Shown in pieces: positions 1 through 6,905 of a DNA stretch of 64,000 bases. A program made the position numbers and the translations under genes. The first letter of the stretch is position 1, and each line of letters opens with the position of its first letter. The notes beneath the pieces are model-generated. The model ran no database searches. It was not told where the DNA came from and saw nothing but the letters and a program-made list of their open reading frames with translations. This DNA comes from Micromonospora sp. C95 (GTDB taxonomy: Bacteria > Actinomycetota > Actinomycetes > Mycobacteriales > Micromonosporaceae): positions 1-64,000 of the forward strand of contig NZ_JAGPXT010000004.1 of assembly GCF_018070465.1 (NCBI RefSeq), given 5' to 3'.

Positions 1-123
1 GGCGCCGTCGCCCGCCTCAAGGACGGTGTAGGGCAGAGCGCGCTCGTGCAGGTGCGCGGCGGCGGCGAGGCCGACCGGCCCGGCACCGATGACAGCGACG
101 GGCAACTGGTCCAGATCACTCAT
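1..123 (-). CDS. FAD/NAD(P)-binding flavoprotein, N-terminal part only
   Basis: The gene starts with ATG at 123 and runs off the left edge, so only 41 residues are visible. They contain the dinucleotide-binding motif GAGPVG (residues 13-18) in a beta-alpha-beta fold typical of FAD-dependent oxidoreductases, followed by the LEAGDGA stretch that usually ends the second strand and contacts the FAD ribose. A good ribosome site (AAGGAG) sits just upstream of the ATG. It lies downstream of two small Cys-rich genes on the same strand. In actinobacterial arsenic loci flavoproteins of the ArsO/ArsT type are common, so a role in arsenic redox chemistry is likely but inferred from context. Confidence 0.75.
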   Translation of the reverse strand, partial: MSDLDQLPVAVIGAGPVGLAAAAHLHERALPYTVLEAGDGA

Positions 124-241
124 CAGGAACTCCTTACGTAGCAGTAGGGTGTCGCGGGCCGCCGAGTCATCGTGGCGGCGGTGGATGTCAGGTGATGGCG
201 GGCGCGGTGTGGCGGGTGGCGGCGGAGCTGACCGAGCAAAG

Positions 242-256
242 CTGCCGGTACGGCAG
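242..256 (-). terminator. Small hairpin after the Cys-pair gene
   Basis: CTGCCG-GTA-CGGCAG forms a six-base-pair stem with a three-base loop directly after the stop codon of the 78-residue Cys-pair gene. There is no U tract. It could attenuate or stabilise the upstream message before the flavoprotein gene. Weak evidence. Confidence 0.25.
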
Positions 257-259
257 AGC

Positions 260-496
260 TCATCCGCAGCACTTCCGTCCTGCGTTGATGGCCTCGGCCT
301 TGGCCTCTGCGTCGCAGCAGGAGTCGGCGGCCCGAGCGGCCTCCGCCGTACCGCAGCAGGGGCCGGCGGTTGCCGTCTCAACGACGGGCGGGCGGGCTGA
401 TTCGACCGCTCGGGTGGGGCTTGCGCAGCAGGATCCGGATCCGGTGGCCGCAAGGGCGGCGGCCAAGTCGCCGGTGCTCTGGGTGTTTTCGTTCAT
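260..496 (-). CDS. 78-residue protein with four vicinal cysteine pairs
   Basis: A small, Ala-rich, probably soluble and largely disordered protein. Its eight cysteines all occur as CC pairs, at residues 23-24, 47-48, 60-61 and 76-77, the last next to the C-terminus. Vicinal cysteines bind As(III) tightly in ArsR, ArsA and ArsD-like proteins, so a metallochaperone or scavenger (metallothionein-like) role is plausible. The start at 496 is preceded by a GAAGGGA ribosome site. It lies between the 49-residue CxxC protein and the flavoprotein on the same strand, and divergently from arsR. No named family was recognised; the arsenic link rests on composition and neighbours. Confidence 0.7.
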   Translation of the reverse strand: MNENTQSTGDLAAALAATGSGSCCASPTRAVESARPPVVETATAGPCCGTAEAARAADSCCDAEAKAEAINAGRKCCG

Positions 497-514
497 CAGG
501 GATGTCCCTTCCGG

Positions 515-664
515 TTATCGCGGGCTGATCAGGGCGTAGATGGTGGTGCGGGCGCGTTCGTAGCGGCGTTGCGCGCGCTGGGCAGCGGTGGACACCTCGC
601 CGCAGGAGTCGCAGAACACAACTCCCGCCGGGGCTGCCGATGACCGCCGAGCCCTGCCGAACAT
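515..664 (-). CDS. 49-residue CxxC protein of the arsenic locus
   Basis: A very short gene supported by a strong GGGGAGGAG ribosome site six bases before the ATG at 664. The protein has a single CDSC knuckle (Cys18, Cys21) followed by a basic, helical Arg-rich tail (residues 29-41), as in small actinobacterial zinc-ribbon-like proteins of unknown function. It is the first gene of the leftward unit (CxxC protein, Cys-pair protein, flavoprotein) and shares the 665-749 promoter region with arsR. It may be a redox or metal-binding accessory, or a small nucleic-acid-binding protein given its basic tail. Confidence 0.6.
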   Translation of the reverse strand: MFGRARRSSAAPAGVVFCDSCGEVSTAAQRAQRRYERARTTIYALISPR

Positions 665-691
665 GACGACTCCTCCCCGAGGATGCCTGTC

Positions 692-740
692 TTGACGTCT
701 GTCTAAGCAGAGACTTGCACGCTGATTAGAGAGATGTCAA
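692..740. promoter_or_regulatory. Divergent arsR promoter with inverted TTGACGTC/GATGTCAA
   Basis: TTGACGTC at 692-699 and GATGTCAA at 733-740 are near-perfect inverted copies (one mismatch) in the 85-base gap between arsR and the leftward Cys-protein genes. ArsR repressors bind inverted AT-rich half-sites that overlap the promoter. The 33-base spacing is wide for one dimer, so these may be outer half-sites of two dimers. The second copy lies ten bases before the arsR ATG. Confidence 0.4.
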
Positions 741-749
741 CCTAGAGGA

Positions 750-1124
750 ATGTCGAAGCAAGCCGCGCCGCTCACCGTGATCGACCTGAACGCCGATGCA
801 CCCTGCTGCCCGCCGCTGGCGCAGCGCCGGGTGCCGGCGGAGACGGCCGCGGTCCTCGCGCCGGCGTTCAAGGCCCTCGGAGATCCGGTGCGGCTGCAGC
901 TGATGTCGATGATCGCTTCCGCCGAGGGCGGGGAGGCGTGCGTGTGTGACCTGACGCCGGCGTTCGACCTGACCGGGCCGACGATCTCGCACCACCTGAA
1001 GGCGCTGCGCGAGGCGGATCTGGTGGACGCCGAGCGGCGGGGGACGTGGGTCTACTACCGGGCGCGTCCGGGGATCCTGCGCCAGTTGGCGGCCCTGCTC
1101 ACCGTCGAGCCAGTCGAGTCGTAA
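750..1124 (+). CDS. arsR: ArsR-family arsenic-responsive repressor
   Basis: A 124-residue winged-helix repressor. A CC pair at residues 19-20 (APCCPP) and the CVCDL segment at the start of the DNA-recognition region (about residues 56-60) match the Cys15/Cys16/Cys55 type of As(III) site known from Corynebacterium glutamicum ArsR, rather than the ELCVCDLC site of plasmid ArsR. The recognition helix GPTISHHLKAL and wing RRGTWVYY are typical. The message has little room for a ribosome site (AGAGG almost touches the ATG), so it may be leaderless or nearly so. As(III) binding should release the promoter shared with the divergent Cys-protein genes. It converges with the ArsO-like gene. Confidence 0.88.
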   Translation: MSKQAAPLTVIDLNADAPCCPPLAQRRVPAETAAVLAPAFKALGDPVRLQLMSMIASAEGGEACVCDLTPAFDLTGPTISHHLKALREADLVDAERRGTWVYYRARPGILRQLAALLTVEPVES

Positions 1125-1163
1125 CACCACCCGAGGGCGTGCGCGACGCTCGCCGCGCAGTGG

Positions 1164-2291
1164 TCAGCGTGGTGCGCCAGCTGTGCCACTGCGCGCGGAC
1201 GTCGGGATCGCCGCCGAGCGTGGCAGCCTGCGCCGCCCGGACAGGTGCGCGGCGAGAGCACGCATCACATGGGTGGCGTCGCGGCTGACGCCACGCAGCG
1301 TGTTCGAGGCGAAGGATCGCTGGAACTCCAGCCCCACGTAGGCCAGCCTCCGATGGGTGGTGGAGAGTCCGCTGACCTGTCGGGGCGTGGCGTGCGCCAG
1401 GACGCCGAGGGGCTCCAGGTAGCCCAAATCCGGGCGGTAGCCGGTGGCGAAGATGACCGCGTCCACCGCTTCTGTCGTGCCGTCGCTCCAGACGACGCCG
1501 TTCGGGGTGAAGGTAGTGAACATGTCTCGGCGGGCGAGTTGCCCGGAGGTGATGGCCTGGCGGTAGACGCCGCTGTCGAGCACGGCGGCGTGGCGGATCA
1601 GGCGGGTGAGGATCCGCCGGGGGAGGCGGTCCGCGCCGGTGACACGCAGCCAATGGTGCAGGTCCCGTCCGCCGATGCGCTGCGGTAGGAACCGGACGGG
1701 TTCGCGGGTGGCGAGGGTGACGTGCGCGTGCGCCGCGAGTTCATAGGCGACCTGCACCGCGGAGTTGCCGGCCCCGACGACGATGACCCGCTTGCCGGCG
1801 TATGGTTCCGGCCGGCGGTAGTCGGCGACATGCAGCAGGTCTCCGGTGAAGTCGCTGCGGCCGGGCAGGTCGGGCAGGTACGGGTTGCCGAAGGAACCGC
1901 TGGCGGCGACGACACCGGCTGCGGCGATCTCGTCACCAGCATCGGTGCGGATCTGATACCCGCCGCCAGCGTGCGGGTGTACCTCGGTGACGCGCACGCC
2001 GGTGCGGATCTCGGCGTCCAGAGTTGCCGCGTAGCGGCGCAGGTAGGCGACGACCTGGTCGCGGTGGGGATAGTGGTCGGGGTCCCCGTCGAAGGCCAGT
2101 CCGGGCAGGGCGCTGTAGCGGGCGGGCGAGAACAGGGTCAGGCTGTCGTAGTAGCCCGGCCAGGAGCCAGCCGGTGAGTTCCCGGCGTGCAGGACAACCG
2201 GACGCAGGCCGGCGGCGAGGGCGGCACGGGCTGCGGCGAGGCCGGACTGGCCACCGCCAACGATGATCACCGGTTCAGTTTCAGCGGCCAC
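1164..2291 (-). CDS. ArsO-like flavin-binding monooxygenase
   Basis: A 375-residue two-dinucleotide-domain flavoprotein. The FAD motif GGGQSG is at residues 12-17, near the N-terminus. A second Rossmann motif, VVGAGNSAVQ, near residue 170 would bind NADPH. The ATGYRPD segment near residue 285 is the conserved signature of FMO/thioredoxin-reductase-like enzymes. The gene starts with GTG at 2291, next to a palindromic operator, and is divergent from an ArsR-family gene. ArsO proteins of this type occur in Streptomyces ars clusters; their exact reaction on arsenicals is not settled. The family assignment is good and the arsenic role is inferred from the two neighbouring ArsR genes. Confidence 0.75.
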   Translation of the reverse strand: MAAETEPVIIVGGGQSGLAAARAALAAGLRPVVLHAGNSPAGSWPGYYDSLTLFSPARYSALPGLAFDGDPDHYPHRDQVVAYLRRYAATLDAEIRTGVRVTEVHPHAGGGYQIRTDAGDEIAAAGVVAASGSFGNPYLPDLPGRSDFTGDLLHVADYRRPEPYAGKRVIVVGAGNSAVQVAYELAAHAHVTLATREPVRFLPQRIGGRDLHHWLRVTGADRLPRRILTRLIRHAAVLDSGVYRQAITSGQLARRDMFTTFTPNGVVWSDGTTEAVDAVIFATGYRPDLGYLEPLGVLAHATPRQVSGLSTTHRRLAYVGLEFQRSFASNTLRGVSRDATHVMRALAAHLSGRRRLPRSAAIPTSARSGTAGAPR

Positions 2292-2300
2292 GGCATCATC

Positions 2301-2329
2301 ATATCGTCATTTTGTTGAGTGACAATATG
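2301..2329. promoter_or_regulatory. ArsR-type operator between divergent genes
   Basis: ATATCGTCA at 2301-2309 and TGACAATAT at 2321-2329 form an inverted repeat (eight of nine positions) in the short AT-rich gap between the ArsO-like gene and the second arsR. Spacing and composition resemble the 12-2-12 SmtB/ArsR operators. It lies 10 bases from the GTG of one gene and 25 bases from the ATG of the other, so repressor binding would block both promoters. Confidence 0.6.
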
Positions 2330-2353
2330 ATTGTGGCGGGGAAAGGTGTGACC

Positions 2354-2689
2354 ATGAGCCAGACCGCCGCCGACCAGCCGACCGGGCCGCGGAACGCCGC
2401 CCCGCCGGGTCTTGCGCCGCAGACGCAGGAGTTCCTCAAGGCCCTCGGCAGCCCGACCCGGCAGCGGATCATGATGCTGTTCGCCCGCGGCGCCGAGATG
2501 TCCGTCGGCGAGGTGGCCGAGCGGGTCGGCATCAGCCAGGCCACGGCGTCGCAGCAGTTGACCCTGCTGCGACGCGGCGGGGTGGTCACCTCACGACGCG
2601 ACGGCAAGACGGTGTACCACCGGGCCGACCGCGACGGCGCCCTCGCCGCCCTTGCGGACCTGAAGTCCTACCTGACGACCTGCTGCTGA
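2354..2689 (+). CDS. ArsR/SmtB-family regulator with C-terminal CC
   Basis: A 111-residue winged-helix regulator. The start at 2354 was chosen because an AAGG ribosome site lies seven bases upstream; an in-frame ATG at 2327 would sit inside the operator. The HTH is SVGEVAERVGISQATASQQL and the wing is SRRDGKTVYHR. Unlike the first ArsR it has no Cys in the recognition helix; its only cysteines are the last two residues (TTCC), which could form an As/metal site across the dimer or be unrelated to sensing. It is divergent from the ArsO-like gene and probably controls it through the 2301-2329 palindrome. Confidence 0.82.
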   Translation: MSQTAADQPTGPRNAAPPGLAPQTQEFLKALGSPTRQRIMMLFARGAEMSVGEVAERVGISQATASQQLTLLRRGGVVTSRRDGKTVYHRADRDGALAALADLKSYLTTCC

Positions 2690-2973
2690 CCCACCCCACT
2701 TTTCATGTTGGTCTGCCTTCGAAAAGGATCGTCGCGGCGAGCCCGCGGCGGCGTGTGTGGATCGAGGCCGGTGTGAGGTCGACCGGTGGCGTCCGGTGGA
2801 AGGCCGGTGGCGGAATCGATCGCCCCACCGCAGTCGGGATGGCGTCGGGACGAGGCGGCCGAGCCGATAGGGAACGCGTAGCCGACGCATAAGCGACTCG
2901 ATCAAACTGGCCGTCGACAGGGCGTGGCGCGGACACCCTGCGTAACGACTCGCCCTGACCAGAAAGGACTGGT
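2690..2973 (+). promoter_or_regulatory. Leader region of the lanthipeptide cluster, with CCGGTGG repeats
   Basis: This 284-base gap holds no gene. Three CCGGTGG heptamers begin at 2783, 2793 and 2804, roughly one helical turn apart, the pattern of SARP binding sites, about 165-190 bases before the precursor start. A shorter CCGGTG lies at 2768. In a GC-rich genome chance is a real alternative. The precursor ribosome site AAAGGA is at the right end. Confidence 0.3.
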
Positions 2974-3192
2974 ATGGCCGACGACAAGACCGCGGGACCC
3001 ACCGCAGACCACCAGGCCGAGCACTTCCTCGACCTGGACGACCTCGACCTCGCCGGGGTCGACATCGACACCTGGGACAAGACCGCAGGCGGCACCAGCT
3101 GGCCCTGCGTCATTCGTACGATCACGGTGGCCACCCGGGCTGTCTGCGGTTCCGCCGACTGCGGCCCGCCCCCGCCCGGTGGCAGCTACTGA
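2974..3192 (+). CDS. Lanthipeptide precursor peptide with double-glycine leader
   Basis: A 72-residue precursor. Residues 1-40 form an acidic leader with FLDLDDLDL (18-26), resembling the FxLD/FNLD-type motif recognised by LanB enzymes, and end in AGG (38-40), a double-glycine site for the C39 peptidase of the linked exporter. The predicted 32-residue core begins TSWPC and has Cys at precursor positions 45, 58 and 63, seven Ser/Thr in all, a PPPPGG stretch (65-70) and a C-terminal Tyr. Plausible (Me)Lan pairs are Ser42-Cys45, Thr54-Cys58 and Ser60-Cys63. The ATG has an AAAGGA ribosome site. No known lantibiotic core was recognised; lanthipeptide status rests on the adjacent LanB and LanC. Confidence 0.85.
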   Translation: MADDKTAGPTADHQAEHFLDLDDLDLAGVDIDTWDKTAGGTSWPCVIRTITVATRAVCGSADCGPPPPGGSY

Positions 3193-3216
3193 GTTCCTGA
3201 GGTTGGTTAACGACCG

Positions 3217-4176
3217 GTGAAACAGCTCAGCTCTCCAGTGCTGTGGCTGCGGGACGGTCCGGAGGAGGTCCAGAGCCTGGTTATGGGCCTGGACCTCGTT
3301 CGGACCGCCGCGCACGAGGACCCAAGCCACGCGTGGCTCTGCATGATTGCCAATGGCACCGCCCACTATCTGTCCACCTATGCGCCGACGGAGCTGCTGT
3401 CGAGGCTCTACACCGGCGGAGACGAACTGTACGGCGTGGTCGCCCCGGTCGGCCGGCTCCGCACCGACGCCGATGGCGGGCTGGTGCTTGACGGTTGCTG
3501 GCGGTTCGGCTCGGGTTCCGATCGGGCTGCCGTCATGGCGATGGGGTGCGAGCCGATGGCGGGCCGCCGCGTCACCGTCCTCGTCGACCGGGCGCGGCTC
3601 GAGGTGACGCACCCGTGGGAGGGGCCGGGGTTGCTCGCGACCGCCAGCCACACCCTGCGAGCCAGCGGTGTTCGCGTCTCACCCGCAGATGTGGTCGACA
3701 TGACCGACGTGCCGGCCGGTCGACCGGTCGGGATCTACGCCGATCCGGATCTGTTCCTGGCGAACATGCCCGGGGTGGCGCTCGGGCTCGCCGAACGGCT
3801 GCTGGCGCTGCTCGGACCGGGGCCGGCACCCGGTGCCTGGCGGGCCACCTACGCCGAAGCTGTCGCCCGTAACACGCTTGCCCGACGTGGCCTGGTCGGG
3901 ATGTTGCACAGCTTCGACGCGCTGGCGAGGGCAGGGCAGCTGGCGCCGTTCTCGCCCGCGTTGCGGCGCGAGTTCCTGCTGATGTTGAGCGCTACGTACC
4001 ACCTCGGCCTGGATGCCGCCCTCGCGCTGGCCGAGAGCTGCGATACGACGGACCCGGGGATCCGGCAACAGCTCGAGCAGGCGCGGGTCGACATCGCGAC
4101 CATGCGACCGCATGCCGCGATGCGACCGTCCCGCCTGGTCAACGAGGGGTCGTTCACCCCGATGGGGAGGCTCTGA
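3217..4176 (+). CDS. Acyl-CoA-dehydrogenase-fold flavoprotein, short N-terminus
   Basis: A 319-residue protein that resembles the flavin monooxygenases of the acyl-CoA dehydrogenase fold (HsaA/HpaB-like): the GLVLDGCWRFGSGSD segment (near residue 90-105) matches their central beta-barrel signature. These enzymes are usually near 390 residues; here the first helical part is missing and a TAA codon three codons before the GTG start shows it is not simply mis-started. It overlaps lanB by one base (TGATG). A likely role is oxidation or hydroxylation of the lanthipeptide, with the core Trp as one candidate, or dehydrogenation. Activity is uncertain because the truncated domain contributes to the flavin pocket in full-length relatives. 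Confidence 0.6.
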   Translation: MKQLSSPVLWLRDGPEEVQSLVMGLDLVRTAAHEDPSHAWLCMIANGTAHYLSTYAPTELLSRLYTGGDELYGVVAPVGRLRTDADGGLVLDGCWRFGSGSDRAAVMAMGCEPMAGRRVTVLVDRARLEVTHPWEGPGLLATASHTLRASGVRVSPADVVDMTDVPAGRPVGIYADPDLFLANMPGVALGLAERLLALLGPGPAPGAWRATYAEAVARNTLARRGLVGMLHSFDALARAGQLAPFSPALRREFLLMLSATYHLGLDAALALAESCDTTDPGIRQQLEQARVDIATMRPHAAMRPSRLVNEGSFTPMGRL

Positions 4177-6905
4177 TGACCACCGTCCCGTCGCTGTCGA
4201 CGCCGGGCTGGTGCCTGCTGCGGATTCCACTGCTGCCGGCGGTGCCCGACGCCGCCGCCCCGGATGGCTTGGCGCGGCAACTGCTGGACCTGGCCGTCGA
4301 CTACGCGACCGTGTTCCAGCGGGCCGGCGAGGACGACCGGGACTGGCAGGATCCGGCAACTCGGCTGGCCGTGTACGGCAGTCGGGCCCGGTACCGCCCT
4401 ACCCCGTTCGGCATGTTCAGCCTCAGCATGCTCGCCGAGGTCAGGGAGGAGGACCGGCCGCCGGCTACCCGGCTCGATCTGGTGACCGATGTACGGTTAC
4501 GCCGCCTCGACCTGCCGCAACAGACTGGGCGATGGTTCGTTAATCCGTCCCTCGCCGTCGAGCACGGCCGGTGGTCGTACCTGCACCCGGACAAGGGTGG
4601 GGTCACGTCGATGTCGGACACCTCGGGCGTGCGCCAGCTCGCGGAGCGTCTCGCCGCGCAGCTCGCCGCGGCACCCCGATCGGCGGCGGCGTGGGCCGTC
4701 GTGCTCGATGGCGAGACCCGGTTCGACCTGGCCGTACGGCAGCGGCTGCTGCTGCCGGAGCACGAGCCAGCGATGATCGTCGGCCGGGCCGCGCCGGCCG
4801 CTCCCACCGAGGCGGTAAAGGCCGCCCTGGCTGTCGAGCGCCCGTTCCGGGACGACCAGTTCGTGGACGCCTTCAGTGAGGTCCGGGCCCGGATGTCCGG
4901 CGCGGGCACGGCAGCGCTGCTTGACGGAGCCGCACGGTTGCTGCAGGGACACTGGCGACCCGGCCGGCTCGACCGGGTGCGGGACCACGTCGCCGGCGGA
5001 TACAGCGGCGGAGCGATCCCGCTGACGTGGCTGCTGACCGCCCCGGTGGACCATCCGCTGGGCAGCTGGCGGCGGCCGGAGGCCACGACCGAAGGCACCG
5101 AGAACCTGGTACCGGCGCGACGCCTGTTCGTGCCACGGGCCCGCCGCGACAACGCCGCGGTGCGGTGGTGGGAGGAAGCCCTCACACTGGACCAGTGGCG
5201 GTCCCGCCGTAAGGCGCCCGCCGCCGACAGCGCCGTGGTCACCCAGCCGCAGTTCGGGATGGCCAACGGTGCGCTGCTGGCCGAGCCGGTGGCCGGGGCG
5301 GACGCCTGGCTCAAACTGGTCCTGCCCGGCTTCTGGGGTGGGCCTGGTGCCCGGCTCAGTGAGCAACTGGGCATCACGAAGCCCGACCTCGGTACGGAGG
5401 TACCCGGCTGGCTACCGCTGGAGATCGGATGGGTTCCGCCGGATCGGCGGGCACCGTTGGTCCGCCGACCGGAGAGTGGACTGCCCCGACTCAACCTCAA
5501 TCTGCCGCACCGGACCGGCGATCTACAACTGGCGGATCTGGCCGTGACCATGATGGCGGGGCGGCTCCAAATCGTGCACTGTCGCGACGGACGCTACGTG
5601 CAGCTGCGGTGGGACAGCCCGTTGACGCTGAGCAACAGTTTCAACCCGTGGTCGGTGCAGCTGCTGGGGTTGCTGCTGGACGAGGCCCACGGTCCGGCGC
5701 TGGCCGCCGACCCCAGCCTGTGGGCGCCGCCGGGCGAGATGGTCCCCCGCATCACCGCCGGCCGTTGTCTGGTTTCCCGGCGCAGCGTCGTCCTGGACGC
5801 ACAGCACCGCGCCGATCTGCTGGACCTGGCCGAGAATCCGGCGCAGTTGTGCGACGTACTCACCGAGGTGGGGTTCGGGCCGCAGGTGGAGGTGAGCGAG
5901 GGGCCGGACACGACCATGCGGTTGGACCTCACCGACGCCACCCAGCGGTGGTGGTTCACCCGGCGCCTGCGCCGCGAGGGCCGGTTGATGCTGCACGAGG
6001 CCCTGCCGGTGGCGACGCTTGTCGAGTCGGAGTTGGGTGGGCACATCCACGACGTCTGGGTGCCATGGCTGCGTCCTGATCCGCACGCGGTCAGGCCGAT
6101 GTCGCGTACCCGCCTGGTGGACCGGCAGCCGACCGTCGACCCGGATTGGACCAGCTGGTTCGTCTACGCCCCGGAGCGGGTGGTGGAGCTCTGGCTGGCC
6201 GGCGCCGAGAGAATGGCGTTGATGCGCCGGGGGCACCTGTTCTACATCCGCTACCACGACGACCGACCGCATCTGCGGATCCGGGTGCACCACAGCGTCG
6301 AGGCCGAGCCGCTGCTGGCCGACCTACGCGCCCACCTGGCCGCGATGGTTCCGCAGCAGCCCTGCGAGGTCGATCTCCGGAGCTGGACACCGGAGGACTA
6401 CCGGTACGGCGGTGCAGCGAGCCGGGCCGACGCCGTGCGGCTGTTCTGCGCCGACTCGGCCTGGTGGACGCAGCGGCTCGCCGCGGGCCCGGACCAGGCC
6501 GGCCGGTACACGTTGGCGGTTGCCCGGATCGCCGCCTGGTGCCGGCAGCTGGCCGGCGAGGAGCAGGCGCTGGCGTTGCTCTGCGGGCTGCGCGGGCTGG
6601 ACCCCCGGCTGCCCAGCTCGCGGGCCGAGCGGGAGTGGATGGCGACCTTCCGGGCTGCTCGGAAGGACTTGGAGCAGGCCCTCGACGCCGCGCTCACCGA
6701 GCCGGAGCCGGCCCTGAACTATCTGGCCGGCCTGGACAGCGACGCCTATGCCACGGCGCTGAGCAGCCTCATCCACATGAGCGTGAACCGGGGGTTGCCG
6801 ATGGGGCAGGCGGTAAATCGCGAGTCGGAACTCGTGCTCGCGGCGGCTCGGTTGTTGAAGGGTCGGCAGGCGCGGGCGACCCGGAGCCGAGCGGTCGATG
6901 GCTGA
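4176..6905 (+). CDS. lanB: Class I lanthipeptide dehydratase (LanB)
   Basis: A 909-residue full-length LanB. The N-terminal glutamylation domain carries the RYRPTPFGMF block (residues 72-81), the conserved RxTPFGLF motif of NisB-type enzymes. The C-terminal elimination domain (about 655-895, SpaB_C/thiopeptide-type) begins WTSWFVYAP and includes YIRYHDDRPHLRIR. Known relatives use glutamyl-tRNA(Glu) to activate Ser/Thr and then eliminate glutamate to give Dha/Dhb. Both halves are fused here, unlike split thiopeptide or pearlin systems. It overlaps the upstream flavoprotein by one base and lanC by eight bases, so translation is probably coupled. Its substrate should be the linked 72-residue peptide. 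Confidence 0.93.
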   Translation: MTTVPSLSTPGWCLLRIPLLPAVPDAAAPDGLARQLLDLAVDYATVFQRAGEDDRDWQDPATRLAVYGSRARYRPTPFGMFSLSMLAEVREEDRPPATRLDLVTDVRLRRLDLPQQTGRWFVNPSLAVEHGRWSYLHPDKGGVTSMSDTSGVRQLAERLAAQLAAAPRSAAAWAVVLDGETRFDLAVRQRLLLPEHEPAMIVGRAAPAAPTEAVKAALAVERPFRDDQFVDAFSEVRARMSGAGTAALLDGAARLLQGHWRPGRLDRVRDHVAGGYSGGAIPLTWLLTAPVDHPLGSWRRPEATTEGTENLVPARRLFVPRARRDNAAVRWWEEALTLDQWRSRRKAPAADSAVVTQPQFGMANGALLAEPVAGADAWLKLVLPGFWGGPGARLSEQLGITKPDLGTEVPGWLPLEIGWVPPDRRAPLVRRPESGLPRLNLNLPHRTGDLQLADLAVTMMAGRLQIVHCRDGRYVQLRWDSPLTLSNSFNPWSVQLLGLLLDEAHGPALAADPSLWAPPGEMVPRITAGRCLVSRRSVVLDAQHRADLLDLAENPAQLCDVLTEVGFGPQVEVSEGPDTTMRLDLTDATQRWWFTRRLRREGRLMLHEALPVATLVESELGGHIHDVWVPWLRPDPHAVRPMSRTRLVDRQPTVDPDWTSWFVYAPERVVELWLAGAERMALMRRGHLFYIRYHDDRPHLRIRVHHSVEAEPLLADLRAHLAAMVPQQPCEVDLRSWTPEDYRYGGAASRADAVRLFCADSAWWTQRLAAGPDQAGRYTLAVARIAAWCRQLAGEEQALALLCGLRGLDPRLPSSRAEREWMATFRAARKDLEQALDAALTEPEPALNYLAGLDSDAYATALSSLIHMSVNRGLPMGQAVNRESELVLAAARLLKGRQARATRSRAVDG

